Below are positions 43,476 to 55,703 of a DNA stretch of 64,000 nt, piece by piece; the stretch's first letter is position 1; each line of letters starts with the position of its first letter. A model generated the notes under the pieces. The model saw only the letters and a program-made list of their open reading frames with translations, was not told the origin of the DNA and did no database searches. A program made the translations under genes and the position numbers. This DNA is from Bryobacterales bacterium (GTDB lineage Bacteria; Acidobacteriota; Terriglobia; Bryobacterales; Bryobacteraceae): NCBI GenBank assembly GCA_016721425.1, contig JADKID010000009.1, forward strand, positions 124,001 to 188,000, read 5' to 3'.

Positions 43476-43504
43476 TTGAATCCGATACCGGAGTCTTATA
43501 TAGT
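43476..43504 (+). promoter_or_regulatory. putative sigma-70 promoter of the pyrophosphatase gene
   Basis: -35 TTGAAT (43476-43481), 17-base spacer, -10 TATAGT (43499-43504). It implies a ~100-base 5' UTR that ends with a good ribosome site (GGGAGG) before 43611. The rest of the 43381-43610 gap holds no other gene. Confidence 0.6.
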
Positions 43505-43610
43505 GTATCTTGGGTCGTTACTCCGTACTTATTTCGGGTCTGATACACCTCAACGCGGAGACCCATCGCGACGAGGATCAAAATTTCGATAGGCCGGGAG
43601 GTTTGACTTG

Positions 43611-46130
<2,520 letters not shown>

Positions 46131-46146
46131 TTCTACCCCTCCCGCC

Positions 46147-46185
46147 AAAAGGGCGCCCCGGCTCCGGCCAGGGCGCCCTTTTTCT
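46147..46185. terminator. bidirectional rho-independent terminator
   Basis: AAAAGGGCGCC pairs with GGCGCCCTTTT around a ~14-base loop, with A-tracts and T-tracts on both sides. It serves hppA (plus strand) and the convergent membrane-protein gene ending at 46194. Confidence 0.85.
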
Positions 46186-46193
46186 ATTTCGGA

Positions 46194-47618
46194 TCACCAC
46201 AGCAGCGGCAGCAGATTCAGCTCCTTCGCCTCAACCTTGTCTCCCGCCGCCAGTTGCTTCACACACAGCCGGCCCGCACCGCATTCGGCGATCTGAAACA
46301 GGGGCAGATCCCGTCCCCTCACTACATACGTGCCCGTTCCAACGGCGGCTATATCGACCGGGGCATCCATCACGAACGAATTCGGCCCGCGAGCCACAAC
46401 CTGAAAAGCCCGGGAGGAAGGCTCATAGTTCTGATAGCTGTAGCATTGCCCGATACAGGCCCGCTCCGCTGGAAAATAGCCAAGGATGACGCGGCTCCCC
46501 CAATCTCGAAATGAGCTCACCACACGCGCTCCGCGAGGTAGCTCCGCAATCGCCCGGCCCGCCTCGTCTTCCCACTGGTTGAGCGCGCGCGTGTCGACTG
46601 CCAGGAACGAAAAGAACACCACAGCCACGCTCGCCATGCCCCACTTCTGCCACGCAGGTGGCCGTGCCGTGCTCAGAAGCAGACAGATCAGAAAGCCAAA
46701 CGGCAGTGTCACCCGTTCCGTGATAAACGCCAGAGCCGCCTTGTAGGCTGGCAGTTCCACGCGCGTGGGCAGAATCAGAATGGCCAACGACATCACGGCG
46801 CAAAGCTGAAACGGGATGCTCGCCAGCAGTGCCTTCCAGCCCGCCACATTCTCCAACCGCAGCAGCAGGAATCCCCACACCAACCCCAGCGCCAGAGAGA
46901 CCGCTATGTACTTAGGGCCAAACACCCATACCTGATCAATCCCCACCATTTCCAGTACCTGGTGCGACGTAGAGAGCGTCTCATAGCGCCAATCCAGTAC
47001 AATCCTCAGCACACCGGTCATCACGATTGCCCCGGCCATCAACCACACCCGCCGCTCTCCGCTCACCCACCGCGCCGCATAGACATAGACCAGAACTCCC
47101 GCGCCCCACAGCGGTCCTATCGCCTGAGCTGAATACGCTAGCGCGAGCAGGGCCCCAGCACCTGCCAGCCTCATACGCCCCGGCTTCCATCCCAGGGCCA
47201 GTGCCCAAAATGTAAGCCCAGTCCCCAGATAGAAGTTGAAAAACCCGTTGTGAAACGTCCAGCCATAGGCCAGCATCGCCAGGCACGGCATGAGGAACCA
47301 GGGCACCGCCCCCGTCGCCACGCGGATCCAGACCACGCCGCCCCAGAACAACACCAGCACGGCCGCCGGCACGGCGACGTGTTCCGCAAAAGAGGACCCG
47401 CCCGCCGCCGTCAGCCACAGGAGGATCCGGTCAAACAGCACGTTCGTCGCGGGTGTCGTCAGCTCCAAACCCGGCGCCCGGCCCGCCTGAATCTCGACGC
47501 CCAGCCAGGCGTTATACAAATGGCTCGATAGATCACCCGCCTGAATCCGGCTCTGCCAGAAGCACGGAATCAGCAACGCGATTGAAATAAGACAGACCCG
47601 CAGGCTCGATTTCGGCAT
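46194..47618 (-). CDS. polytopic membrane protein, unknown function
   Basis: A 474-residue protein with about ten transmembrane helices and a ~110-residue hydrophilic C-terminus. The first loop contains DLSSHLYNAWLGVEIQ, resembling GT39-like proteins in layout only. Divergent from the PPK2 gene with 67 bases between starts, and convergent with hppA. No functional context. Confidence 0.6.
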   Translation of the reverse strand: MPKSSLRVCLISIALLIPCFWQSRIQAGDLSSHLYNAWLGVEIQAGRAPGLELTTPATNVLFDRILLWLTAAGGSSFAEHVAVPAAVLVLFWGGVVWIRVATGAVPWFLMPCLAMLAYGWTFHNGFFNFYLGTGLTFWALALGWKPGRMRLAGAGALLALAYSAQAIGPLWGAGVLVYVYAARWVSGERRVWLMAGAIVMTGVLRIVLDWRYETLSTSHQVLEMVGIDQVWVFGPKYIAVSLALGLVWGFLLLRLENVAGWKALLASIPFQLCAVMSLAILILPTRVELPAYKAALAFITERVTLPFGFLICLLLSTARPPAWQKWGMASVAVVFFSFLAVDTRALNQWEDEAGRAIAELPRGARVVSSFRDWGSRVILGYFPAERACIGQCYSYQNYEPSSRAFQVVARGPNSFVMDAPVDIAAVGTGTYVVRGRDLPLFQIAECGAGRLCVKQLAAGDKVEAKELNLLPLLW

Positions 47619-47685
47619 CCAAAGGTGTTATCGTCATTTCCGTCGTCACAGTCCACCCTGAATCTAAATATCGGAGCACCCTCGG

Positions 47686-48585
47686 ATGAAGAAGACCCAC
47701 GAGAAAAAGATCGACACCCTCCTCAGTCATGTCCTGGTCCCCCCAGGCAGGAAAGTGTCGCTCAGGAAGGACTATGATCCGGGCTGGAAGCCGCAAAGCG
47801 TCGGCAAGGACGAAGGACAATCCCTGCTCGACGAGGGCATCAACGAACTCGCAGCCATGCAGGACAAACTCTATGCGCAGGATCACTATGCCCTACTGAT
47901 CATCTTCCAGGCCATGGATGCAGCCGGCAAAGATGGCGCTATCAAGCACGTGATGAGCGGAATCAACCCGCAGGGCTGCCAGGTCTACAGCTTCAAAGCC
48001 CCTTCCTCCGAGGAACTCGACCACGATTACCTCTGGCGCTGCTACAAAGCTCTTCCCGAACGCGGCCGCATTGGCATTTTCAACCGCTCTTACTACGAGG
48101 AAGTGCTCGTTACCAAAGTCCATCCCGAAATCATCCAGAAGCAACGGCTACCGCTGCAATTCAAGGACAAGAAGATCTACCAACGCCGCTACGAGGAGAT
48201 CAACAACTTCGAGAAGTACCTCTTCCACAACGGCATCATCCCCATCAAGTTCTTTCTCAACGTCTCCAAAGACGAGCAGAAACGCCGCTTCCTCGACCGT
48301 ATCAACCGTCCCGAGAAGAACTGGAAGCTCTCACCGGCCGATGCCAAAGAGCGCGGCTATTGGGATCACTACATGGCCGCGTACGAGGATTGCTTCCGCG
48401 CCACCTCCACCAAATGGGCGCCGTGGCACATCATTCCGGCCGACAACAAATGGGTCTCGCGCCTGAGCGTGGCGGCCATCATCCATCGACGCCTGGCCGA
48501 GCTGAAGCTCGCCTATCCGCGAGTCAGCAAAGAGCAGAAGGCTGCCCTGCTGGAAACGAAGGCGATGCTGGAATCCGAAAAGTAG
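47686..48585 (+). CDS. ppk2: polyphosphate kinase 2 family protein
   Basis: Transfers phosphate between polyphosphate and nucleotides. 299 residues with Walker A-like QAMDAAGKDG (75-84), the lid/substrate loop GINPQGCQVYSFKAPSSEEL, Walker B GRIGIFNRSYYEEVLV (127-142) and the RINRPEKNWK lid region. The N-terminal RKDYDPGW resembles class III enzymes, which phosphorylate both AMP and ADP, but class assignment is tentative. Nearby hppA also uses a polyphosphate-related energy currency. CGGAG upstream of the ATG. Confidence 0.92.
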   Translation: MKKTHEKKIDTLLSHVLVPPGRKVSLRKDYDPGWKPQSVGKDEGQSLLDEGINELAAMQDKLYAQDHYALLIIFQAMDAAGKDGAIKHVMSGINPQGCQVYSFKAPSSEELDHDYLWRCYKALPERGRIGIFNRSYYEEVLVTKVHPEIIQKQRLPLQFKDKKIYQRRYEEINNFEKYLFHNGIIPIKFFLNVSKDEQKRRFLDRINRPEKNWKLSPADAKERGYWDHYMAAYEDCFRATSTKWAPWHIIPADNKWVSRLSVAAIIHRRLAELKLAYPRVSKEQKAALLETKAMLESEK

Positions 48586-48591
48586 CCCACC

Positions 48592-50388
48592 CTACTTGAG
48601 CAGAGCATTGATTTCTTTCAGGATCTTCGCGTCGAACTTCATCTTGCGATCGTAGGTCATCAATCCATTGATCTCCTGCTCCACGTCTGTCAGTTGCGTG
48701 TAGCAGACTCCGATGATCGGGCTGGCGGCAATGCCAGCATACTGGCCGCGAAGACGGCTGAGCGCCGCCTCGGCCGTCTTCTCCACGCCGGAGTAGCCCC
48801 AGGACGCCTCCGGCACCTTGGCGCCCTCCGGGATATAGGCGATGCCGCCGAACTCGCTCAGGTACAGCGGAGCGCCGTTGTACACGTGCCCAGGCGCCAG
48901 ATAGGGTATGCCGTGCGGCGGCAGCACCGCGCCGGGCTTCACCTGCACGTTCGCCCAACGGGCCCGCAGCCCCTCCTCGTTTGCCGTGTAGTCATGCACG
49001 GCAAACAGGTCCGTGGTCTCCGTGTGCTGCCAGCCCTCGTTATCAATCACCAACCGCGTGGGATCCAGCGATTTCGTCATGTGATACAGCGCCCGCAGAT
49101 GCGATTGCTGGCGCGGATCCGCCAGGTTCGGCACACCCCAGCTCTCATTCAGCGGCGCCCACATAATGATCGAGGGATGGTTGATGTCGCGTTCCACGGT
49201 CTCCATCCACTCCTTCTGGAAGCGCTGGACGTACTGCTCGTCATAGAGATACGAGTTGGCCATCTCGTCGCTGACGAGGAAGCCCATCTTGTCCGCCCAA
49301 TAGAGGAACCGCGGGTCCTCCAGCTTCTGGTGCTTGCGCGCCCCGTTGAAGCCCATCTCCTTCGTCATCTTGATGTCGAACTGAATCGCCTCATCCGACG
49401 GCGGAGTCAGCAGGCTCTCCGGCCAGTAGCCCTGATCCAGCACAAACTTCAGATACACCGGACGCCCGTTGATCGCCACGCGCCCGTTGACGAGCGACAC
49501 CTGCCGGATTCCGAAATAGGTCTGCACCCGGTCCAGCACCTTGCCACCCTGGGTCAGTTCCAGTGTCACGTCGTAAAGCGAGGGCCGCTCCACGGACCAC
49601 AAGCGCGGGTTCCGCACAAATGCGCCGGCAGCGACATACTTGCCGTCATTGGCCGCACCGCTGCCCGTCGCCACCACCGTCTCGCCCGACTTGATCGTAT
49701 AGGCCAGCGTCAGACCCGTCCCCGCACGCGCAATCCGCGCATCAATGCCCACCTTGCCATCGAGCCCGGCGTCGATCCTGAAGTACTCCAGATAGCTGGC
49801 GCCCGCCGCCTCCAGCCAGACGCTCTGCCAGATGCCCGACGTGCGCGTGTAGAAGATGCTCCGCGATTTCACTTCCCAATACTGCTTGCCGCGCGGGATC
49901 GCACGGTCCGTGGGCGGATCCCAGGCCCGCAGCGTGATGACGTTCGCGCCCGCCTTCAGCAGGGGCGTCACGTCAAAGCGGAATGGCGTATTGCCACCCT
50001 CATGCTCGCCGGCCATTTTGCCATTCACCCACACGGTGGCGCGATAGTCGACGGCGCCGAAGTTGAGCAGCACGCGCTTCCCCTTCCATTCCGTCGGCAC
50101 CGTGAACGAGCGCCGGTACCACACCACCGGGTGGAAGGACGGGTCACCGATCCCGCTCTTCGGGCTCTCAAAACAGAATGGAACCTGAATGGTTTTCGAA
50201 AACTTCTTCGCGCCGGCGGCCCACTCTTCGGTCAAGCCCAGATCGGCGTCGTCGAATTCGAACTCCCACGCGCCATTCAGCGTCTGCCAGGCTTCCCGCT
50301 GGAACTGCGGCTGCGGATGCTCCGGCCGCGGAACCGGCTGAGCTGCGGCGAAGAAGACGGCAAGGAGCAGGGATACTACAAATCTCAT
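48592..50388 (-). CDS. secreted GH2-family glycoside hydrolase (beta-galactosidase/glucuronidase superfamily)
   Basis: 598 residues. Signal peptide residues 1-16 (MRFVVSLLLAVFFAAA). Domains in order: sugar-binding jelly roll (~20-200, with WYRRSFTVP and VWVNGKMAGEHEGGNTPFRFDVT), immunoglobulin-like (~205-295) and TIM barrel (~300-598). The acid/base Glu415 is in APLNESWG and the nucleophile Glu512 in YLSEFGG, both typical of GH2. Specificity cannot be read from sequence. Leaderless-type start: TAGAAT ends 6 bases before the ATG. The PQQ dehydrogenase gene on the same strand ends 12 bases upstream, so the two might also be read together. Confidence 0.9.
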   Translation of the reverse strand: MRFVVSLLLAVFFAAAQPVPRPEHPQPQFQREAWQTLNGAWEFEFDDADLGLTEEWAAGAKKFSKTIQVPFCFESPKSGIGDPSFHPVVWYRRSFTVPTEWKGKRVLLNFGAVDYRATVWVNGKMAGEHEGGNTPFRFDVTPLLKAGANVITLRAWDPPTDRAIPRGKQYWEVKSRSIFYTRTSGIWQSVWLEAAGASYLEYFRIDAGLDGKVGIDARIARAGTGLTLAYTIKSGETVVATGSGAANDGKYVAAGAFVRNPRLWSVERPSLYDVTLELTQGGKVLDRVQTYFGIRQVSLVNGRVAINGRPVYLKFVLDQGYWPESLLTPPSDEAIQFDIKMTKEMGFNGARKHQKLEDPRFLYWADKMGFLVSDEMANSYLYDEQYVQRFQKEWMETVERDINHPSIIMWAPLNESWGVPNLADPRQQSHLRALYHMTKSLDPTRLVIDNEGWQHTETTDLFAVHDYTANEEGLRARWANVQVKPGAVLPPHGIPYLAPGHVYNGAPLYLSEFGGIAYIPEGAKVPEASWGYSGVEKTAEAALSRLRGQYAGIAASPIIGVCYTQLTDVEQEINGLMTYDRKMKFDAKILKEINALLK

Positions 50389-50394
50389 GCACCG

Positions 50395-50400
50395 ATTCTA
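50395..50400 (-). promoter_or_regulatory. -10-like element directly before the GH2 gene
   Basis: TAGAAT on the minus strand, 6 bases before the ATG at 50388; no Shine-Dalgarno. The -35 would lie inside the upstream coding sequence and is weak. Confidence 0.35.
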
Positions 50401-51795
50401 TTACGCTGGAGGCCGCGGCACGATCTTCACTTCCACGGCCGCGCTTCGCTCTCCACCGCTCACCAGCACCATCTGCGCCACCTCGCGATCACTCAGTTCC
50501 ACGGGCGCGCGCACCACAACCAACTCACGTCCATTCTGGTTCTCTACGGCCACCACTTCAGCAGCCACGCCATCAAAGTAGACCTCGGTGTTCTGAGGCT
50601 CCAGCGCAATCCCCCAGCCATAGATGTACACCTCCCCGCCCGGCGGGACGCCCGGTTGGCCATCGGACGGATCGAGGACAAACTCGGCACGCGTCACAGG
50701 CGTGCGGTCGGCGATGCGAAAAAGCGTCGCGTCGGCTCCCTGGTGCGACGCAAAGTAGAGCTCGCCATTCTCATCCTCGCCAAACGTGGCCACGTTGACT
50801 CCGTCCAGCAGCATCAGTTCCTGGCTGGCCCACCCTTCATCCTGACGGCGAACGCCCCAGAAGCGGCCTGTCCCATAGTCAGCCAGAAAGTACACGCCGC
50901 GCCGCTCCGGATAGGCAGACCCGCGATAGACGTTGCCCCCGGTGACAGAAACGCCCAGATTGCGCCCATATTCGAAGACAGGCAGCACCAGGCCATCGGT
51001 TCGGCAACCGGGCCGATAGCACGTCGAGGCCTCCATCACGCTCCAACCATAGTTGAGGCCCGGACCGGCATCCGCAGCCTGAAAGTCGATCTCCTCCAGA
51101 CGGTTCTGCCCGACATCACCAATCCACAGATCGCCCGTTTCGCGGTCGAATGAGAAACGCCACGGGTTTCGCAATCCCAGGGCCCAAATCTCCGGCTCGG
51201 GAAACGGCTGGCTCTCCACGTCCAACCGCAGCATCTTGCCCAGCAGCTGATTCGGATTCTGGCCGTTACCCTGCGGATCGCCGGCGCTTCCGCCATCCCC
51301 GAACCCCACATAGAGTTGACCGTCACGCGGGCTGAACGCCAATTTGCCCCCATTGTGGTTGTCAAATGGTTGATTGACCACCAGGATGCGCTCCTCGCTG
51401 CTGGGATCGGCCTGGTTGGGGTCATCGGCCGACATCCGGAATCTTGCGATCACGCTACGCAAATCGGGCGCACTGCGACCCTCCGTGTAGTTCACGTAGA
51501 AGTATCGCTTGGCTGCGAAATCGGGAGGGAATGCCAGTCCCAACAACCCACGCTCGCCGCCTGCGCGCACCCGCGCCCGGATATCCAGAAAAGGCACTGG
51601 CAGCAGCGCGCCGTCCTGGAGAACTCGGATCCGCCCTACCTGCTCCACCAGAAACAGACGGCCGCTGCCGTCGCCGGCGTTCTGGATATCGACCGGAAAC
51701 TCAAGCCCGCTTACCACTGGCAACGGCTTAGGCCGCGGCCAGGGTTGGGCGAAAACGGAAACAGCGATCAGGAAAGCGAAGGTGAAGCGTTGCAT
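50401..51795 (-). CDS. secreted PQQ-dependent sugar dehydrogenase (soluble GDH/Asd-like)
   Basis: 464 residues with a signal peptide (residues 1-17). Six-bladed beta-propeller of the GSDH family: GLEFPVDIQNAGDGSGRLFLVEQVGRIRV, GERGLLGLAFPPDF, FDNHNGGKLAFSPRDGQLYVGFGDGG, GLRNPWRFSFDRETGDLWIGDVGQ, then GLNYGW. These hold the PQQ/Ca-binding His and Arg residues in family structures. The C-terminal ~90 residues (DPSDGQPGVPPGGEVYIYGWGI onward) add an IPT-like beta domain. Oxidises aldoses in the periplasm, or acts on a polymer; acceptor unknown. Confidence 0.87.
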   Translation of the reverse strand: MQRFTFAFLIAVSVFAQPWPRPKPLPVVSGLEFPVDIQNAGDGSGRLFLVEQVGRIRVLQDGALLPVPFLDIRARVRAGGERGLLGLAFPPDFAAKRYFYVNYTEGRSAPDLRSVIARFRMSADDPNQADPSSEERILVVNQPFDNHNGGKLAFSPRDGQLYVGFGDGGSAGDPQGNGQNPNQLLGKMLRLDVESQPFPEPEIWALGLRNPWRFSFDRETGDLWIGDVGQNRLEEIDFQAADAGPGLNYGWSVMEASTCYRPGCRTDGLVLPVFEYGRNLGVSVTGGNVYRGSAYPERRGVYFLADYGTGRFWGVRRQDEGWASQELMLLDGVNVATFGEDENGELYFASHQGADATLFRIADRTPVTRAEFVLDPSDGQPGVPPGGEVYIYGWGIALEPQNTEVYFDGVAAEVVAVENQNGRELVVVRAPVELSDREVAQMVLVSGGERSAAVEVKIVPRPPA

Positions 51796-52988
51796 CGCAC
51801 CAGCCGTGAGATCGTTTCGATATGGTAGGTCTGCGGAAACAGATCTACCATCGTCAGATGCTCCAACTGGTAACCGGATTCAAACAGCGCCGCAAGATCG
51901 CGCGATAGCGTCGCCGGGTCGCACGAAACCAGCGTGATCCGTGGCGGCATCAGCCGGATCAGATGCTTGACCACAGCCTTGCCGAGCCCCGTCCGCGGCG
52001 GATCGGCCAATACGAAGTCCGGAGGAGTCTTCAACCCTTCCAGATACTGCTCCGATTGCAGCCGGTGCGCGCCAATCCCCAGCCCAACCCGTTCCGCGTT
52101 GAACTGCAAGTCGCGTACCGCGGATCCGTCGCTCTCCACGCCAGCCACCTGCTCAAACCTCCGGGCCAGCGGGAGGGTGAACAGGCCGACGCCCGCGTAG
52201 AGGTCCAGTGCCGTTTTTCCTTCCGCCCCGACCAGGGCGCATTCCACCATCGCCTCCGCCAGAAAGCGGTTCACCTGGAAGAACGAGCGGTGGCCAACAC
52301 GGAAACTGTCCGCGCCCACCTTATACTCCAGAAACCCGTCGTTCGCCCCGGAGATCTCGCGCGCCAAAAACTCAAAGAACGTCTTTGCCACGCCCCGGCT
52401 CTGTTCCGTCTCCAGTACGTTCACCATGGTCTTCTCACCGTTAGTGAACAGCTCGATCTCTTTCAGAAAACGAGGAAACTGCGGACCGCGCCGCAGCTCG
52501 CGGATCTTCTTGAGCGTCTCGTTGATCAGCGGAGCCGAAATCGGGCAGTGCCCGACGTCCACCACTTTGTCCGTGCCGGCCTTCTTGAAGCCCAGCGAAT
52601 GGCTCTGGAAGTGGAACTGGCTGCGATTGCGATAGCCCCAGGGCTCGCCCTGCAGCACATCGATCGTCTCCGGCGCGGCGAACTTGCCGACACGCTGGAA
52701 CACTTCCCGCACGATCTCCACCTTGCGCGCCAGTTGGAATTCGTAAGGCGCCATTTGGTAGTGGCAGCCCCCGCACTCTTCAAAATAGGCGCACTCCGGG
52801 GCGATTCTCTCTTCGCTGCGCGTCAGAAACTCAGCCGCGCGTCCTTCCACCAGCCCTGGTTTGGACCGCGTGGGATCCACGCGGACCTCTTCACCCGGCA
52901 TCACGAAGGGCACCAGATGCACCTGCCCGTCGGCTCTGCCGAGGCCGGCGCCGCCATAAACCCACTTCTCGATCTTCACTTCAGCCAT
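51768..52988 (-). CDS. class I SAM-dependent RNA uracil-5-methyltransferase (RumA/TrmA family)
   Basis: A 406-residue protein. N-terminal TRAM/OB domain (EVKIEKWVYGGAGLGRADG). The Fe-S motif Cys66-x5-Cys72-x2-Cys75, with a later Cys in VDVGHCPIS, is spaced as in RumA/RlmD. SAM domain LDLYAGVGLFTLPLARRF, then DPPRTGLG, and VSCDPATLSRDLA with the catalytic Cys. Target base, 23S rRNA or tRNA, not decidable. ATG 52988 with AAGGGA upstream. Divergent from trpS; its 3' end overlaps the sugar-dehydrogenase start by 28 bases. Confidence 0.9.
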   Translation of the reverse strand: MAEVKIEKWVYGGAGLGRADGQVHLVPFVMPGEEVRVDPTRSKPGLVEGRAAEFLTRSEERIAPECAYFEECGGCHYQMAPYEFQLARKVEIVREVFQRVGKFAAPETIDVLQGEPWGYRNRSQFHFQSHSLGFKKAGTDKVVDVGHCPISAPLINETLKKIRELRRGPQFPRFLKEIELFTNGEKTMVNVLETEQSRGVAKTFFEFLAREISGANDGFLEYKVGADSFRVGHRSFFQVNRFLAEAMVECALVGAEGKTALDLYAGVGLFTLPLARRFEQVAGVESDGSAVRDLQFNAERVGLGIGAHRLQSEQYLEGLKTPPDFVLADPPRTGLGKAVVKHLIRLMPPRITLVSCDPATLSRDLAALFESGYQLEHLTMVDLFPQTYHIETISRLVRCNASPSLS

Positions 52989-53032
52989 CACGATCCCTTA
53001 CGATGAAAGAGTCCCGTCCTTCCTACTTCAGC

Positions 53033-54019
53033 ATGAAACCTAGAGTTCTGTCCGGAATTCAACCAACCGGAAGTTTGCACATCGGCAACTATCTCGGCGC
53101 ACTCAAGAACTGGGTGCGCATGCAGTACGACTACGAATGCGTCTTTTGCATCGTGGATCTGCACGCCATCACGCTCTATCAGGACCCCAAAGAGCTCAAG
53201 CAGAAGATCGAGCAGACCGCGGCCATTTTCCTTGCCGCCGGCATCGATCCCAAGGTCAGCTCCGTGGTGGTGCAATCCACCGTCAAGGAGCACGCCGAGC
53301 TCTGCTGGCTGCTCACCTGCACCACGCCCATCGGCTGGCTGGAGCGCATGACGCAGTTCAAGGACAAGTCGTCCAAACAGGAGAGCATCAGCGACGGCCT
53401 GCTGCAGTACCCCGTCCTGATGGCCGCCGACATCCTGCTCTACAAGGCCAACGCCGTGCCCGTGGGCGAGGACCAGATGCAGCATCTGGAGCTGACGCGT
53501 GACATCGCCCAGCGCTTCAACGCCATGTACGGCGAGACGTTCGTCATGCCGGAGACGAAACTCCCTACCGTCGGCGCCCGCGTCATGGGCCTCGATGACC
53601 CGACAAAGAAGATGAGCAAGTCGGAGACCAACCCCGGCCACGCCATCTCGCTCCTCGACGAGCCCTCGGTGATCCGCAAAAAGATCATGCGCGCCACGAC
53701 GGACTCCAATCCCCAGGTGGATTTGGAGACCGCCGGACCGGGCGTCCTGAACCTGCTCAGCATCCACCAGGCTTTCACTGGCTGGACGGACGAGCAGGTG
53801 AAGCAGCACTTCCAGGGCCTGCGCTACGGCGACTTGAAAAAGACCGTGGCCGAGGCGGTGGTGGCCGGCCTGGAGCCCATCCAGCAGCGCTATCTCCAGA
53901 TCATGGCCGAGCCGGGCTACCTGCAGGGCGTCCTGCGCGAAGCGGCCGAGCGCGTGCGCCCGTTCGCCGCCGAAACCGTGCGGCTGGTCAAAGACCGCAT
54001 GGGCATCTATACGGATTGA
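53033..54019 (+). CDS. trpS: tryptophan-tRNA ligase
   Basis: Charges tRNA-Trp. Class I synthetase of 328 residues with HIGN at 16-19 (SGIQPTGSLHIGNYLGA) and KMSKS at ~193-197. MKPRVLSGIQPTG is the conventional family N-terminus, so ATG 53033 is preferred; an in-frame ATG at 53003 would add ten residues and leave only 14 bases from the divergent methyltransferase start. Length and motif order are normal. The MFS gene begins 6 bases after its stop. Confidence 0.95.
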   Translation: MKPRVLSGIQPTGSLHIGNYLGALKNWVRMQYDYECVFCIVDLHAITLYQDPKELKQKIEQTAAIFLAAGIDPKVSSVVVQSTVKEHAELCWLLTCTTPIGWLERMTQFKDKSSKQESISDGLLQYPVLMAADILLYKANAVPVGEDQMQHLELTRDIAQRFNAMYGETFVMPETKLPTVGARVMGLDDPTKKMSKSETNPGHAISLLDEPSVIRKKIMRATTDSNPQVDLETAGPGVLNLLSIHQAFTGWTDEQVKQHFQGLRYGDLKKTVAEAVVAGLEPIQQRYLQIMAEPGYLQGVLREAAERVRPFAAETVRLVKDRMGIYTD

Positions 54020-54025
54020 CCCGCC

Positions 54026-55294
54026 ATGAGTGAAGCCGGCTCGCGATCCTACTCGTTCTCCGCATACGGCCGGCTTTTGCGGGACAATCACGATTTCCGG
54101 CTGCTGTGGTCCTCTCAGGTCATCAGCGAGCTGGGCGACTGGCTTTATGCGGTGGCTATCTACAGCCTGCTGCTGGAACTGACCGGACAGGCGAAATCGG
54201 TGGCCTTCGCGATTGTGCTGCAACTGCTGCCCCAGGTCTTCGTGGCGCCCACCGCCGGCGTCCTCAACGATCGTCTCAACCGCCGTTCCGTCATGATCTT
54301 CGCTGACTGCGCCCGCATCTTCATCGTGCTCGCCATGATCCTGGTGCGCAGCGCGGACATGATCTGGCTCATCTGGGTGCTTCTGTTCGTCGAAACCGTG
54401 ATGTGGGCGCTATTTGAGCCCGGCCGCTCGGCCATTCTGCCCAAAGTGGCGCGCAACGAGGACGAGTTGCTGGTGGCCAATGCGCTGTCGTCCTCCACTT
54501 GGGCTGTCAATCTGGCCATTGGCAGCGCCGTCGGCGGCTTCATCGCATTTCAGTTCGGCCGGAACACGGTCTTCGCGCTGAACGCCCTCTCGTTTGTCGT
54601 CTCCGCCGTTCTATTGACCATGATGCGCACGAAAGAGCCCCACACTGACCATTTGCCGCCGTTCCATGCCAGAGATCTCATCGATTTTACGCCGGTGCTG
54701 GAAGGGTTCCGCTATGTCAGGCGCGACGGCCGGATGATGGCAACCATGATGGTCAAGGCCGGCATGGGACTCCTCGGCGCTCATTGGGTGATCCTCCCCA
54801 TTATGGGTGAGCGGACCTTCCCCATCGTGGGCAGCGGCGCACTCAGCATGAGCCTCCTATTCGGGTCGCGCGGCGTCGGCGCACTCATTGGCTCGTTCGC
54901 ATCCGGTTACTGGGCCAAGGGCAATGAGGCCAAAATGCGCTCAGGGATCTTCTGGGCGTTCGTGATCGGAGCCGCCTCCTACGCAACGTTGAGCGTGGCG
55001 CCCACCCTCGCGCTGGCTTGTTTGTGTATAGCCGTCGGCCACGCCGGCACCTCCATGGCCTGGGTCTTCTCAACAACGATGCTGCAGGGGATGACTGAGG
55101 ACCGATTCCGCGGCCGCGTCTTCTCCGCAGACTTCGGCGGCCTCTTCCTCGTGATGAGCGCCGTGAGCTTCGCAGCAGGCCAGGTGATCGATCTCGGCAT
55201 GTCTGTGCGGACCGTCGCCCTGATTACCGGAATTCTCGGCGTGGGGCCGGCCATCATGTGGTGGGGCTGCCAGCGGCTGTGGAAACCTGCGTAA
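54026..55294 (+). CDS. MFS transporter
   Basis: A 422-residue protein with about 11-12 helices: LWSSQVISELGDWLYAVAIYSLLLEL, LNDRLNRRSVMIFADCARIFIVLAMILV (the loop 2-3 motif region), and six-helix halves separated by a cytoplasmic loop (~residues 200-235). Resembles the MFS_3/enterobactin-exporter-like group. Substrate unknown. Probably co-transcribed with trpS. Its 3' end overlaps the convergent kinase gene by 41 bases. Confidence 0.85.
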   Translation: MSEAGSRSYSFSAYGRLLRDNHDFRLLWSSQVISELGDWLYAVAIYSLLLELTGQAKSVAFAIVLQLLPQVFVAPTAGVLNDRLNRRSVMIFADCARIFIVLAMILVRSADMIWLIWVLLFVETVMWALFEPGRSAILPKVARNEDELLVANALSSSTWAVNLAIGSAVGGFIAFQFGRNTVFALNALSFVVSAVLLTMMRTKEPHTDHLPPFHARDLIDFTPVLEGFRYVRRDGRMMATMMVKAGMGLLGAHWVILPIMGERTFPIVGSGALSMSLLFGSRGVGALIGSFASGYWAKGNEAKMRSGIFWAFVIGAASYATLSVAPTLALACLCIAVGHAGTSMAWVFSTTMLQGMTEDRFRGRVFSADFGGLFLVMSAVSFAAGQVIDLGMSVRTVALITGILGVGPAIMWWGCQRLWKPA

Positions 55295-55703
55295 ACCCCT
55301 CATCCAGGCTCGGCGGCACCAGCCGGGCCGCCATTCGATCCATCACAGATTCCGGCACAACCCGCGTCCGCGCTGCGTTCCGCCGCTTGCACTCCTCTAG
55401 CGGCACATCGAAGAACACCGCTTCCACCGTGCAGTCGTGCAGCTCCCCGAAACGGATCCAACATCGGCGCTCCCACGGCGTCAGCGCAGTGGAATCGATG
55501 TAGGTCACATCCGCGCCGGCCCGCACCCGCGCCGCCGCCAGTTGGCGCAACGTCTGAAACACCAGCCGGTTCATCGATTGATCCGTGACATCCCCGCTGA
55601 GCATCTCGCGTACCTCGTCCGATGACAGTGCGAAGACGCCGCATTGTTGGATCCATGTGGATTTGCCGGAGGCCGGCAGGCCCACCAGGACAACGAGTCG
55701 CAT
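55254..55703 (-). CDS. P-loop kinase-like ATPase (zeta-toxin/polynucleotide-kinase-like)
   Basis: A 149-residue AAA_33-type protein. Walker A GLPASGKST at residues 8-16, then SSDEVREMLSGD and IDSTALTPWERR (substrate-binding Asp), with RNAARTRVVPESVMDRMAARL forming the lid. Such small kinases phosphorylate nucleotides, nucleic acid ends or small molecules; the substrate here is unknown. Its start overlaps the fadE-like stop (TAATG), so it is the last gene of the beta-oxidation operon. Confidence 0.8.
   Translation of the reverse strand: MRLVVLVGLPASGKSTWIQQCGVFALSSDEVREMLSGDVTDQSMNRLVFQTLRQLAAARVRAGADVTYIDSTALTPWERRCWIRFGELHDCTVEAVFFDVPLEECKRRNAARTRVVPESVMDRMAARLVPPSLDEGFTQVSTAAGSPTT

Noticed and set aside
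48694..51153. 819-codon plus-strand open frame spanning the GH2 and sugar-dehydrogenase genes
   Set aside because: Arg/His-rich shadow crossing two real genes; no ribosome site or domain.
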